Part shown: piece after piece, positions 34,738 through 44,688 of the stretch
Numbering within the stretch: position 1 is the stretch's first letter
Layout of the letters: the number at the start of each line of letters is the position of its first letter
Origin: G963664935 sp963664935
GTDB lineage: Bacteria > Pseudomonadota > Gammaproteobacteria > Methylococcales > G963664935
Direction of reading: 5' to 3'
Assembly: GCA_963664935.2 (NCBI GenBank)
Contig: CAXXSE010000001.1
Location: forward strand, 62,001-126,000
DNA: 64,000 bases
Program-made: the position numbers and the translations under genes
Notes under the pieces: generated by a model
Database searches by the model: none
What the model saw: the letters and a program-made list of their open reading frames with translations, nothing else
Told to the model about the DNA's origin: nothing

Positions 34738-35124
34738 TGCGGAAACATTCTTCTTCTGCCATATCTTCGCTGAAATCCAAGATGAAAAAGCAATAGGAAA
34801 TGCACTAGCTAAAATCACAATTATTGCCACAACTAACCAACCATTGAAACCGGCTTTACCGTCATAAATTTGAGTATAAATTGCAATGACCAACACATAG
34901 ATTAGGTTGTTCAAAGTAATTGATGCCAAGAATGAAACGAATGAATTTTTTATTTTTTTCACGCATTTATAAGAAACGAATAATGAAACCATTGTAATGG
35001 CTAATAAAAGAATCGGAATAAAAAGTATTGAACTCGCTTCATTTGAGTTGTAACTAAACGTTCCCCACATAATTGCCAGAGAAATTAGGTAGCCAACAAA
35101 TATTACCAGAAAAGAATAATTCAC
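34735..35124 (-). CDS. Hypothetical membrane protein, cassette-like
   Basis: The 129-residue product has four hydrophobic segments (SFLVIFVGYLISLAIMWGTF, ILFIPILLLAITMVSLFVSY, NNLIYVLVIAIYTQIY, WLVVAIIVILASAFPIAF). No family is recognised. Its stop lies in GCATAACG, immediately next to the dispersed repeat, just as for the cassette-like gene at 48437. This suggests an integron-type boundary. Confidence 0.6.
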   Translation of the reverse strand: MNYSFLVIFVGYLISLAIMWGTFSYNSNEASSILFIPILLLAITMVSLFVSYKCVKKIKNSFVSFLASITLNNLIYVLVIAIYTQIYDGKAGFNGWLVVAIIVILASAFPIAFSSWISAKIWQKKNVSA

Positions 35125-35635
35125 TACGCTTCCCTTCGCGGAGCTATCAAATGATTATGTAGACCTATCTATCTTACCTTTTGCCAATCTCAGTTGACAA
35201 AGGCAATCTTTCAATCCTCATTCTTCTAATATGGATAACACGTAGATTACTCATGATAAACGTATCCAGATATCAGCAAGTGTAAATCGAATGGCAGGTC
35301 CTGGCCGAAACCACTTAATTTAAATTGGCATCCTAAGCTCGCTAGATTGAAAGAAATAAGGTACTTAAAAGAAATTTTATTTATTTTTTTTCAACGGCCA
35401 AACTAAACCACTAGAAAGCCTGTTTCTATGTGGTAGCACTACAATCAGAAAAATTCCCATTACACTTATTAAATACAATAACGAGTATAGGAAGAATAAA
35501 GAGAATTTTCAAATTTTCGTTGAGCTTATCAATAAAACGTTTCATGCCGCCCAGTTATCTTACCCGCCTATTCAAGAACACAGCTTAGCGATAAAAAATT
35601 ACCCTTACGCAGGTCTGCAACTGCAACTCAATAGC
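35125..35635. other. Intergenic, with the likely lost 5' part of the MarR gene
   Basis: No complete gene is seen. From about 35440 the phase of the next gene is open and encodes FVELINKTFHAAQLSYPPIQ, which looks like the N-terminal helix of a MarR protein without a start codon. Confidence 0.4.
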
Positions 35636-36160
35636 TTGAGCCATTATTTTGAAGACAACATTACCAAACAAAGCGTCAGTGAGCTGGCCAATAAAATCGT
35701 CGAAGCCAACTACGTAGAAAAACGACCTGACCCTCATGACAAACGCTCGCAACAATTAATCTTTAGTGAACGAGGAGAACAACTGATTATTAGCACTGCC
35801 AAACAACTGCAGTCAATTGAACATAACATCACGAAACAAATTGGCAATGATGCCTTCGCGCAACTTAGCGAACTCTCACTAAGATTAATGTATTGCTTAG
35901 GTGGTAACAGCCCTCAGGCAACTGACCACGCGCTCGATGATAACGAAAAACTCACACCCTTCATTGATGACTGGATAAAGCTGCTATTAATACAACTGCA
36001 GAAAAACACAGACCTACCAATAGAACAGATATTTACTCACAGCCCACAGGGCTTCCAATTAAACGCGCAAATTATTCAATATCTGGGCAATCGCGCCCCT
36101 ATTAAACTGAAAAAAAGTGATGAAGAGCGCATCCAAAAAACCCTGAATAGCGCTAAATAA
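35636..36160 (+). CDS. MarR-family regulator, probably damaged at the 5' end
   Basis: TTG is the only start available. KQSVSELANKIVEANYVEKR and PDPHDKRSQQLIFSERG give the recognition helix and wing of MarR regulators. The preceding HTH helix seems to be missing between SHYFEDNIT and KQSVSE. The C-terminal half is unusually long and helical. It sits upstream of the ion-channel-like gene. Confidence 0.55.
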   Translation: MSHYFEDNITKQSVSELANKIVEANYVEKRPDPHDKRSQQLIFSERGEQLIISTAKQLQSIEHNITKQIGNDAFAQLSELSLRLMYCLGGNSPQATDHALDDNEKLTPFIDDWIKLLLIQLQKNTDLPIEQIFTHSPQGFQLNAQIIQYLGNRAPIKLKKSDEERIQKTLNSAK

Positions 36161-36274
36161 GCGCCTATTTTAGCGGCAAAAACTACTTTTATTCGCTATT
36201 TGTATCTATCTTTAATAATAACGACCGCCAATAGCGGCGTTTGTTTATTAACCAAATAAAGAATTGATACGCGC

Positions 36275-37390
36275 GTGAGTATTTCACTGCAACAAGAACT
36301 CGACGAGCCGCATACCACCTTAGGTAAGCGCTACACATTGTTATTGATTTGCATCATCATCGGCTCAATCTTTTTTCTCTTTATTCAGGACGAATACCCC
36401 AGCGCCTTCCCAATGGGTAGTATGCAACTGCTCATCGTGGAACTTATTATTCTTTTTATATTCAGCATCGACTTCGCGTTACGAATCAGTATCGCAAGCC
36501 TCAAAGACATCAAGAGTATTGCCCACCTCATCGCCGATGGCCTGGCCATCATCCCTTCGTTGATCATCGTTCTCTATTATCTTGGCATCATGGATTCGAG
36601 TGAGCTCAACGTCTTGTCACTCATGCGCTTATTCCGACTGTTAAGAGTGGTGAAGCTACTAAGAGTCAGCCATGTGTTGACCGACGTGTTCGGCGCGTCC
36701 GTACTGACACTGATCTTTGATACGATGACAGTCCATTTAGGCATTAGGGTTTTCGCCATTGAATTGGGCAACCTTCTACATTTTGATATTTTTTCATTGT
36801 TTGATACCACAACGTTAATGATCGCTGTGACTGCAGTGGGATCCGTTTTTGGCATTGCACTCGCGATCACCTTTGGCATCGTCAAACGTAAGCAGATTGA
36901 AATCACCGAACAACATCGCAGCGCAATGGACGCGATGAACGCCTTTGAGCGTGACTTAGAAAATCTCGGTTTAATGAACGACAACATAGACATTGTGACA
37001 TGGCGCCACCATGTGGATCAATTCCTTAACGAAGAAATTTCTTATCCTGAAATGAAACAAGAAACCAACGAGCTGGTTGCTCATATTCGTCATGCCATTA
37101 TTGACCGCCCCAGCCTTGATGTGCCGTTCCATAATAATTTAGTGCAACGGTTGTCGGCCTTTTTCACCAAAACACAAATTACCTTTCACCCAGCCTTTTA
37201 TAGCTGGCTAAACCGTATCGCCAATTTATATTTCTTACTCATCATGGTGGCCGCACCCGGGCTCACCGGCGTGGTAGTTCAAATACTGGTGATTTATGTA
37301 TTCAATGGCCTTGTCGTTGTCATTGATGACATGGATCATGCGGTAGACATGGAAGTTATTATCTTCAATTCCAAAATATTGCCCATATAA
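36275..37390 (+). CDS. Ion-channel-like membrane protein with voltage-sensor helix
   Basis: The 371-residue product starts at GTG 36275. It has hydrophobic segments at about 20-38, 48-70, 85-105 and 165-205. SLMRLFRLLRVVKLLRVSH is a regularly spaced arginine helix like S4 of voltage-gated channels. A cytoplasmic helical region follows (about 210-300), then two more membrane segments (LYFLLIMVAAPGLTGVVVQI). The canonical pore selectivity sequence is not seen, so the ion is unassigned. Confidence 0.65.
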   Translation: MSISLQQELDEPHTTLGKRYTLLLICIIIGSIFFLFIQDEYPSAFPMGSMQLLIVELIILFIFSIDFALRISIASLKDIKSIAHLIADGLAIIPSLIIVLYYLGIMDSSELNVLSLMRLFRLLRVVKLLRVSHVLTDVFGASVLTLIFDTMTVHLGIRVFAIELGNLLHFDIFSLFDTTTLMIAVTAVGSVFGIALAITFGIVKRKQIEITEQHRSAMDAMNAFERDLENLGLMNDNIDIVTWRHHVDQFLNEEISYPEMKQETNELVAHIRHAIIDRPSLDVPFHNNLVQRLSAFFTKTQITFHPAFYSWLNRIANLYFLLIMVAAPGLTGVVVQILVIYVFNGLVVVIDDMDHAVDMEVIIFNSKILPI

Positions 37391-37497
37391 GCGCACCCAC
37401 TTCACCCATTAGGCCCTTTAAATTTATCCGCATTTAATGCTATAAAGTGCGCTATCGCACTATCTTAAAAACACTACACAACGCAGGGGAAAACCCA

Positions 37498-37983
37498 ATG
37501 AGCAACATTCATACGATCACCTTAAATTCCATAGAAGATAAATCCATCGAATTGTCGCAATACGAAGGAAAAGTTGTCTTTATCGTTAACGTTGCCAGCC
37601 AATGCGGCCTCACGCCACAATACTCAGGCTTGCAAAGCCTCTATGAAAAATATTCCAGTCAAGACTTAGTTATTTTAGGCGTGCCCTGCAACCAATTTGC
37701 AGGACAGGAACCTGGAACTGCAAACGAGATAAAAACCTTTTGCGAACCCAGCTTTAATGTCACCTTCTCCCTGACCGAAAAAGTGGATGTTAACGGCGAC
37801 AATCGTCATGCGCTGTATTCATTATTAGCTGGAGACGATGCAGCCTATCCCGGTGATATCACTTGGAACTTTGAGAAATTTCTTATCGCTAAAGACGGTA
37901 CAGTCATAGAACGCTTCGCGCCTCAGACAGAACCAACAGCCGATGAAGTGATTAGTGCCATTGAAAAGGCTATCGCGGCGTAA
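37498..37983 (+). CDS. Glutathione peroxidase family protein
   Basis: The product is 161 residues from ATG 37498, preceded by AGGGGAA. The open frame starts earlier but without homology. The catalytic segment VNVASQCGLTPQY has Cys, the Gln is in FAGQEPGT, and the Trp-Asn pair in ITWNFEKFLI completes the tetrad. It is a thiol peroxidase that probably uses thioredoxin or glutathione. Confidence 0.92.
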   Translation: MSNIHTITLNSIEDKSIELSQYEGKVVFIVNVASQCGLTPQYSGLQSLYEKYSSQDLVILGVPCNQFAGQEPGTANEIKTFCEPSFNVTFSLTEKVDVNGDNRHALYSLLAGDDAAYPGDITWNFEKFLIAKDGTVIERFAPQTEPTADEVISAIEKAIAA

Positions 37984-38061
37984 CGCATTTTTCGTATTGG
38001 CATTGTGGTTTTACTCAGCGATAATCCAACGCTCTACAAAAGAGGAAACCACAATGACTCT

Positions 38062-38261
38062 ACCGCACATACTTTGCGCCATTCTTTTGCCAGCCATTTA
38101 TTACAGGCCAATTATGATATTCGCACGATTCAGGAGCTGATGGGCATAGCGATGTAAGAACCACGATTATTTATACTCATACGGTGCAAAGCCGTACACT
38201 TAAACAGGCTCGAAGTCCGCTTGATTTTGGCTCAGAGCAAAATATTAAAGCCCATTCCTGA
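38062..38261 (+). pseudogene. Integron integrase (IntI) C-terminal remnant
   Basis: Translation from 38062 gives TAHTLRHSFASHLLQANYDI and RTIQELMG. A one-base shift near 38142 then gives GHSDVRTTIIYTHTVQSRTL and KQARSPLDF. HTLRHSFA.HLL...YDIRTIQELMGH and the RSPLD end are characteristic of integron integrases. The N-terminal two-thirds are absent. Confidence 0.75.
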
Positions 38262-38488
38262 CCGTCTGGTTTTGGCCGGAAGCGGACGGTCGAGAGACTC
38301 AGACGAACGTCCGCTGCATACTCAAAGCAGACGGTCAGATTTTATAAGCGAAAGGCGACGTTCTATCATCAACGAATTGGATGGCACAACTTAATCGTTG
38401 TTGCTTTGAGCGAGACTGCCCGATATTCTACCTATATGAATTCCAAGAGACATAGCAAGTACACGGTCCACCATGTCTGGTAACTATT
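38262..38488 (+). repeat. Dispersed repeat, copy 2, and intergenic DNA
   Basis: About 38262-38365 matches the dispersed family: GGCCGGAAGCGGACGGTCGA, AGACTCAGACGAACGTCCGC, ATACTCAAAGCAGACGGTCA, AAGCGAAAGGCGAC. It begins immediately after the integrase remnant. The rest holds nothing I can name. Confidence 0.6.
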
Positions 38489-38947
38489 TTGAAGAAATCG
38501 TTTACTGAAACTGCGAGTGACATATCCGTTGCGGTCGCCACCCCTACGTCTGAACACCTTATCGACAACGAGCAGCTTGCTGAATTAACGGCACCGTTCG
38601 CAGGTACGACTATCGGTCAAAGGTACTTCGGCCCCGGCTGGGTGAACGATGACGGAATTGCATGCGTGGTCTTCATCGCGCACGACAAGCACCTGCTGCG
38701 GTCTATCCGCAAAGAAGGCCAGTGTACCATGATTGCTTGGCGCTGGAACGAAACACCATCTACTCCACTGTCCCTAACCATTATGCTCAAAGCTGGCAAT
38801 CCCCGACCGCATGTGCGTTGGATACGCTCTAGCGAAGATTCGGTAGTAGCTGCGATGCGCCATGAGGGTCGCTTCTACATGACCGTGGCCAACGCCAAGG
38901 GCCAACACAGCGGTTGGCATAGGGCTCTCTTTTTCACTGGCAACTAG
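38489..38947 (+). CDS. Hypothetical protein paired with the Mrr-like nuclease gene
   Basis: The 152-residue product includes FGPGWVNDDGIACVVFIAHD and RHEGRFYMTVANAKGQHSGW. No family is recognised. It lies 15 bp upstream of the nuclease gene on the same strand, so the two are probably one transcription unit. Confidence 0.6.
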   Translation: MKKSFTETASDISVAVATPTSEHLIDNEQLAELTAPFAGTTIGQRYFGPGWVNDDGIACVVFIAHDKHLLRSIRKEGQCTMIAWRWNETPSTPLSLTIMLKAGNPRPHVRWIRSSEDSVVAAMRHEGRFYMTVANAKGQHSGWHRALFFTGN

Positions 38948-38962
38948 AGGCACGTCCCGTCA

Positions 38963-40864
38963 TTGAAGGCTTTTGAGCACCAATGGACCTTCCCAATACC
39001 CGGCATTCCTTACTCGAACATCCATGAGCGCTTTGACCCGTACCGGCGGGAATGGTTCGACAATGATCGCGAGGACGAGATCCCATTCTGGCCGGACCCT
39101 GCCGCAGACCGATGGTGTTTATTGGACCACGATGGCCCTTGGACACAAGATCTTCAGCCCCGCGATCGCGCGAGGGCAGTCTGGGGCCACGAGGCATGTA
39201 CCAAAAGGGGCAAAGCCGCAAGCTATGTACAGGTTATCCTAGAGCGCCAGCAACTGGACGGTATGCCTCCGGTCGTCGACACGGATGGACTGTGGCTGCC
39301 CCCTGGCCCATTGCAGGAAAGAGCAATCCTCCTGATTAAACGCGTGCCGTTGCTTGGTCGCTGGTTGGCCGGCACGGCGGGCCCTGAGCCAAGCGCCAAG
39401 TCGGCTTACGACGCGGCATTCGCCACCCTGCATGAGCCATATGCCTTATTCTGTGTATTGGATAAGCTAATCAACATCCTGGTGGAATACGATGACGAAA
39501 TGCTGTCGAGTGCATTCAGGTCAACTCTTGATGCAGTATTGCTTGACGCCCGCATAACAAAATATGGAACACGGCGCCCTTGGTTAAAAACCATCAAGAA
39601 CTACGGTCTCGAACTTACGACCATGCCTATCGATCAGGATGAACCACTAGAGGATATCCGGGAACTATGGCGCACTGGGCTTGAGGTAACGGATCTCATC
39701 AACCAAGGTTTAATCATAGGTTCTCATGATTTCCCGGCGCCATTCGAAAAAATTTCCACAGCGCTAGAACCGGTTTCCGTCGAGGGTTCGATCGAGGATG
39801 CCGAGGGTAAGGTTCAGTCCCTGATCGAAGAAGCCCAAAAAGCTCGTCAGTGGTCGATTCCGTGGGGAGCCCGTGTTGAGATCGATTTTGGGCCCTTCGT
39901 AGCAGTACGTATTTTCGAGCTAAAAGGGGAGTTCTCGTGCTACTTCCTTGATGATCAGGATCGTTACTTTCTGGTCGCGATAGGGTTACAAAATCGTCCT
40001 CCCACGATTAAGATCAACCATTTGGTACGTATGGGGCACGATGGCGGTGACCCGACATGGAACTATGATGCTGAGGTAAGCCTGAAACTCATTGCTGCGG
40101 CCATCGTCCGTGATTTCGTGGTTGTAGAAGAGCGCGAATCCCTGTTCACTACTCGACGGATGCGCCGACGCATTCGTGGCCACAACGTCAAAACCGTGAT
40201 CTACCTGCCGCGGGTACACTATACGATGCCTTACACTAAAAAGATGAGCAACGACGAGGGTTCGACGGAACGATCAAGACATCCCGTAACAGCCCATCTT
40301 CGAAAGGCTGGAAAGGCCTCTGCAACACAGCGCTTTCTGGCGCAACGTTACGGCGTACACATCCCTGAAGGCTTCACCTTCGTTAGGGCTCATGAACGTG
40401 GAATGGCAGCCGAGGAAGCTCGTATCAGGATCTATCGTAGTCGATCCGCCTCACGGATGATCTTCGAGGAGGTGACCAAGGCTCCAGAAGGCACGAGGCC
40501 CGCTTGGTTCGAATTTGAGAAGGATTGTGCACAGATGCTCACCGGCCGTGGCATGCATGTAATCCATCAATCCGCACATCGTGACGGAGACGGTGGAGTA
40601 GACCTCTACGCCGTATATTCAATAAACCAATCATGGGTGATCCAGTGTAAGTGTTGGGCCTCCCATCGATCAGTTGGACCGGATGTAGTACGCGAACTCG
40701 AAGGCGCTATCCGGCTGGCCGATAAGGGTTCCAACACACAAAGCTTTGGGATGATCATCACCACCAGCAGATTTACGGAAGGCGCAGCCAGTGACGCCGT
40801 TAGTCTCGGATTCGAACTAATTGACGGCGACCGATTTACCAAGTTGTTGGCTGCCCGTAGATGA
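38963..40864 (+). CDS. Mrr-like restriction endonuclease with large unknown N-terminal domain
   Basis: The 633-residue product starts at TTG 38963. The last 125 residues form an Mrr-type PD-(D/E)XK domain: WFEFEKDCAQMLTGRGMHV, HRDGDGGVDLYAVY with the catalytic Asp, and SWVIQCKCWASHRSVGPDVV with the Q-x-K pair, then ELEGAIRLADKG. Mrr-type nucleases cut modified or foreign DNA. The first 500 residues have no recognised domain; residues 290-375 include beta-rich segments (WGARVEIDFGPFVAVRIFEL). Together with the 152-residue partner it is a candidate defence module carried by the island. Confidence 0.8.
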   Translation: MKAFEHQWTFPIPGIPYSNIHERFDPYRREWFDNDREDEIPFWPDPAADRWCLLDHDGPWTQDLQPRDRARAVWGHEACTKRGKAASYVQVILERQQLDGMPPVVDTDGLWLPPGPLQERAILLIKRVPLLGRWLAGTAGPEPSAKSAYDAAFATLHEPYALFCVLDKLINILVEYDDEMLSSAFRSTLDAVLLDARITKYGTRRPWLKTIKNYGLELTTMPIDQDEPLEDIRELWRTGLEVTDLINQGLIIGSHDFPAPFEKISTALEPVSVEGSIEDAEGKVQSLIEEAQKARQWSIPWGARVEIDFGPFVAVRIFELKGEFSCYFLDDQDRYFLVAIGLQNRPPTIKINHLVRMGHDGGDPTWNYDAEVSLKLIAAAIVRDFVVVEERESLFTTRRMRRRIRGHNVKTVIYLPRVHYTMPYTKKMSNDEGSTERSRHPVTAHLRKAGKASATQRFLAQRYGVHIPEGFTFVRAHERGMAAEEARIRIYRSRSASRMIFEEVTKAPEGTRPAWFEFEKDCAQMLTGRGMHVIHQSAHRDGDGGVDLYAVYSINQSWVIQCKCWASHRSVGPDVVRELEGAIRLADKGSNTQSFGMIITTSRFTEGAASDAVSLGFELIDGDRFTKLLAARR

Positions 40865-41342
40865 ATTAGTTCCGCATGTGTACTGCGCTGTACGTAGCCA
40901 ATTAGGCAGCGAAACTAAAGAAATCGAACATTCCGTCAGTGTCAGAATCTCGACAGTCAGCCGGATTTATTGTAAATTTTTGTCGTGCATTGACGGCTCG
41001 ATCTCTACGTCTAATCGCCCACTGTGGGGTGCGAACGTTCGCAATTGGCCGGAAGCGGACGGTCGAGAAACCCAGACGAACGTCTGCTCCATACTCATTG
41101 CGGTCACTCAAACCTTCGAAGTGAAAGGCAACTACCGACCCATTGTGGACCTTAGTGAAAGATTTATTTTTATCTAGGGCAAAAGACGCGACGCCTTCTG
41201 CCTTAGAGGCTCAATCGATTCTGATCCACTCTGCCAACGATTAGCATAGTCACATTTTCTGTTTCCGATTTCTGTGTCCGTCATACCACGATCGCTACCC
41301 TGATTTCTCAAATTTCTCGGCTGGATCCTTTGGTGATCCCAA
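40865..41342. other. Intergenic with dispersed repeat copy 3
   Basis: About 41040-41150 matches the dispersed family (GGCCGGAAGCGGACGGTCGA, GACGAACGTCTGCT, ATACTCATTGCGGTCA, GAAAGGCAACTACCGACCCA). No gene is seen. Confidence 0.55.
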
Positions 41343-43796
41343 CTAAATAGCTTCGGCTAAAGCCGATAATTTTATTTTCGAGTCTTCCACTCGTTCGCGA
41401 TGCCAAGCGGTAAACACATCTGCTGCCATTGGTTTGCCAATGAAGTACCCTTGAACTTCGTCACAACCATATTCCCTTAAAAAACAAAGCTGATCCTCTG
41501 TTTCCACCCCTTCCGCGATAACGCGTAAATTAAGATTATGTCCAAGATCGATAACAGCTCGTGAAATTGTTGCATCATCTTGGTTTGTGGTTAAGTCACT
41601 GATAAAAGACCGGTCTATCTTTAACCGATCTACTGGAAACCGCCTCAAATAGGTTAGTGAAGAATAGCCTGTTCCGAAATCATCAATCGCAATCTCTAAC
41701 CCCAACTCATGCAGATGCGTAATTACTTTTACAACCGAGTCCATCTGGTCCATCATCGCGCTTTCCGTCATCTCCAATTCGAGCCGTTTCGGGTCTATTT
41801 TATTCTCGGTCAGTAGCAATTCAATTTGATCAACAAAAGAGGGTTCCTGAAACTTTCGAGCAGAAACGTTGGCGGAAACCGAAATAGAACCAAGTTGCGA
41901 GTCTTTATTCCATTCCCATAGCTGTTTACATACCGCTCTAAGCACCCAATGATCTATTGCTAAAATTATCTTAGACGATTCCGCAACTTCTAAGAATACT
42001 CCCGGCTGAAGCAAGCCGCGTTGCGGATGCTCCCAGCGAATTAACGCCTCCACACCAATTAGCTTATTCGTGACGAGATCCATTTTCGGCTGATAGTAAA
42101 GCACAAACTCGTTTTTCTCCACTGCCGCTTTTAACTCTCCCTCGAGTTGCTCCCTTTGTAACATCAGGGTATGCATTGTGTCATCATAATGTTTATATAA
42201 TCCGCGCCCCGCATCTTTTGCCTGGTAAAGCGCAAGGTCCGCCTTTCTGATCAACTCATCAGTATTTGTGTCATGGTCCGGATAAATGCTAATGCCTATG
42301 CTGGTTTTAACCTCAATCTCCTTAAAACCGATGGAAATTGGCTGAGATACGTTTTGTACAAGGCGGTTCGCGATCGTTTGCAGGTACTCATCGGAATCCA
42401 AATCTAAGAGAATAACGGCAAATTCATCGCCACCTAAGCGTGCCACTGTATCTTTATCGCGTACTGTCTTTGAAATTTGTCTAGCCACCCCACAGAGCAG
42501 TTTATCGCCCGCAAGGTGCCCGTATATATCATTAACCTGTTTGAAGTTATCAAGGTCTAAGAATAGGACTGCGATCTTATTTTTTTGTTGGTTCGCTAAC
42601 TTTATAGCGCACTTTAAATTGGTGTGGAACTGATATCGATTAGCAAGCCCTGTTAAGCTGTCTGTCAGCGCAAGTTTTTTAATTTTTAACTCATTTTGTT
42701 TACGTAATGTAATGTCCCGCATTACACCTGTGAACATCTGCTTCTCAGTATTCCCCATGAGGTTAAGGGAAAATTCCAATGGAAAATTACCGCCATTTTT
42801 GCGTTCACCCAACACCTCAATCAATTTATTCTCTGATACATCCCTGAGTTGTTGCTGCTGTGTCGATTGGGAAGCCAAATGAACCACAGATTCTCGAGAG
42901 GAAATGAGAAGATCGATCGGCTGGCTGATGAGTTCTTCTGGGTTGTAGCCAAAGAGGGTTTTGACGACTGGATTTGCCTGCTGAATTAAGCCTAAGTTGT
43001 CGAGGATGATGATCCCATCGGAAACCGCTTCCAAAACACCTCGGCTACGTTCTTCGCTTTCACGCAACGCAATTTGTCTTTTTTCAAGTAAATGTAAATG
43101 TTTCAACTTTTCCTTATTTGCTTTTTTCATCACTGTGGCAATCCTGTGCCCATATAGGGTTACAAGGATGACCATCAGTACAATGAACCCTCCGATTAAA
43201 TATTCAAATTGGCGTAGATTTCCAGCCGCTTTAATTTGTGCCTTGAATTGTTCCGCCTGGAATTTTGCTATCGTCGTAGATAGTTTAGAAAGCTCTGACC
43301 TGGCATCCGCATATTTCCTGTCCATTGTTGCCATGCGCTTTCCAGCCTTTTGAGATTCTTGTCGCGTGAAATAGGAGAAAATCAGGTTCGCTTCATCGAC
43401 CATGCGATCCATTGCAATCTGCACCGCATCAAGGTGCATGAGAAGAGGAGTATTCTGACCCGAATCAACATGGTCACTAAGATCAAGCCGAATGAACTCC
43501 ATTTTCCGGTTGAATTTTAGAAGCTCTTGATTCCGTCGAATTGTCTCTTTGTCAACATCTCCAGAGTCGAACACATCATTACCAGGTGCGTTGACTGTTC
43601 CGGCAAAAGTACTAAGGTTGCCAATATACATGAGTCGCGTTGCCCAAACCTGGTTAACGCTTACCGATTCGACGTAAATCCCCATTATTCGGTGATTAAG
43701 ATACAGGCTGCCGCTAACAGTCAGAATATCGAAAATGGCTAATATGTAATAAATGTGATGCCATTGGAATTTCAGTCCCAACATTTTGCGCTTCAT
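41343..43796 (-). CDS. PAS-GGDEF-EAL cyclic-di-GMP protein with membrane sensor
   Basis: The 817-residue product has an N-terminal membrane helix (about 13-32), an extracytoplasmic helical sensor, a second helix (about 200-217), a PAS domain (EAVSDGIIILDNLGLIQQAN), a GGDEF domain with intact RLGGDEFAVIL, and an EAL domain (GVEALIRWEHPQRG, then ELEMTESAMMD and IDDFGTGYSSL). It could both make and degrade c-di-GMP. It probably controls surface attachment or motility. Confidence 0.93.
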   Translation of the reverse strand: MKRKMLGLKFQWHHIYYILAIFDILTVSGSLYLNHRIMGIYVESVSVNQVWATRLMYIGNLSTFAGTVNAPGNDVFDSGDVDKETIRRNQELLKFNRKMEFIRLDLSDHVDSGQNTPLLMHLDAVQIAMDRMVDEANLIFSYFTRQESQKAGKRMATMDRKYADARSELSKLSTTIAKFQAEQFKAQIKAAGNLRQFEYLIGGFIVLMVILVTLYGHRIATVMKKANKEKLKHLHLLEKRQIALRESEERSRGVLEAVSDGIIILDNLGLIQQANPVVKTLFGYNPEELISQPIDLLISSRESVVHLASQSTQQQQLRDVSENKLIEVLGERKNGGNFPLEFSLNLMGNTEKQMFTGVMRDITLRKQNELKIKKLALTDSLTGLANRYQFHTNLKCAIKLANQQKNKIAVLFLDLDNFKQVNDIYGHLAGDKLLCGVARQISKTVRDKDTVARLGGDEFAVILLDLDSDEYLQTIANRLVQNVSQPISIGFKEIEVKTSIGISIYPDHDTNTDELIRKADLALYQAKDAGRGLYKHYDDTMHTLMLQREQLEGELKAAVEKNEFVLYYQPKMDLVTNKLIGVEALIRWEHPQRGLLQPGVFLEVAESSKIILAIDHWVLRAVCKQLWEWNKDSQLGSISVSANVSARKFQEPSFVDQIELLLTENKIDPKRLELEMTESAMMDQMDSVVKVITHLHELGLEIAIDDFGTGYSSLTYLRRFPVDRLKIDRSFISDLTTNQDDATISRAVIDLGHNLNLRVIAEGVETEDQLCFLREYGCDEVQGYFIGKPMAADVFTAWHRERVEDSKIKLSALAEAI

Positions 43797-44582
43797 GTCA
43801 CCGGCTTTATTTGTATTCTATAACTAGTGTATAGCATAGCAAAAGAGCGATGAACGGTATGATATTGGGTTTGAATGAGGCTGTTTCGAATTAACCGAAC
43901 GCCAGGGGCGTTGCTCGGGTAGGCAAGCCGAGATGGGTAAGAATTTTGAGAATCACAGCGAGATCCGCGATAGTCGCGATGATCGTCAGAACGAAAGGGT
44001 CTCAGCCATCCTTTTATTGAAATTCGATACACTGAACTTCCGCTTATGGCCGAAAGCGGCCAGTCGAGAGGCCCAGACGAATGTCTGCTTTGTATCCCAT
44101 ACCGGACGTTCCAATATTTATCTTCAATGATCGTGGTCGGTCGACCAATAGCAACCACGATCATCTGTCACAAGTAATCTTTCATCTAGCTGTATTATGG
44201 CCTATGCCAAAACCGGCCTTGACTTGTTTTCGTGGTTTAAATCAAATTTCAGGCAGAATTTTGTGGAACAGGAAAAGGTTGCGATTGCTAGGGTGGTAGA
44301 AGGTAGGCTTTGGTGAAAGACGGGTTTGTGATGGAAAATCAAACGATCCGACGAATTAGCCGCCTCAAAGCCGGGTTTCGGAAATAAACTCACCGTCTAT
44401 GTGCGCTTTTATGCGGAAATAAGCAAAGCTATCCCATGTCGCAAAACTACAGTAAAAACTACAGTGGTTTATCCTAATTCATACTCCTTCAAACTACTGT
44501 ACACTTCCTTTGATATGGTTTATGCTATTGATTATAAGGAGATATAAGCAGTATGCAGTATTTTGATGCTTTATTAGTTCGA
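43797..44582. other. Intergenic at the right end of the island
   Basis: A degraded dispersed-repeat copy lies at about 44040-44100 (GGCCGAAAGCGGCCAGTCGA, GACGAATGTCTGCTT). No gene with recognisable features is seen; short frames here look like chance. Confidence 0.5.
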
Positions 44583-44623
44583 ACTTTTAATGCGATGGTC
44601 GCGCGTTCGAATCGCGCACGGCC
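44583..44623 (+). repeat. attR of the tRNA-Lys genomic island
   Basis: This is an exact 41-bp copy of the 3' part of tRNA-Lys (26841-26881). The acceptor end is one C shorter than in attL (GGCCAAC). It marks the right junction, giving an element of 17.8 kb. Confidence 0.92.
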
Positions 44624-44665
44624 AACTAGCTAACACATTAAAAACATTAAATTATTTAGATAACA

Positions 44666-44688
44666 AACCAGCTTAATGCTGGTTTTTT
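44666..44688 (+). terminator. Rho-independent terminator, probably the original tRNA-Lys terminator
   Basis: AACCAGC and GCTGGTT form a stem with loop TTAAT, followed by a T-run. It lies just beyond attR, so it probably followed tRNA-Lys before the island inserted. Confidence 0.75.

Noticed and set aside
39112..39442. Overlapping frames inside the Mrr-like gene on both strands
   Set aside because: Shadows of the 633-codon frame with no independent features.
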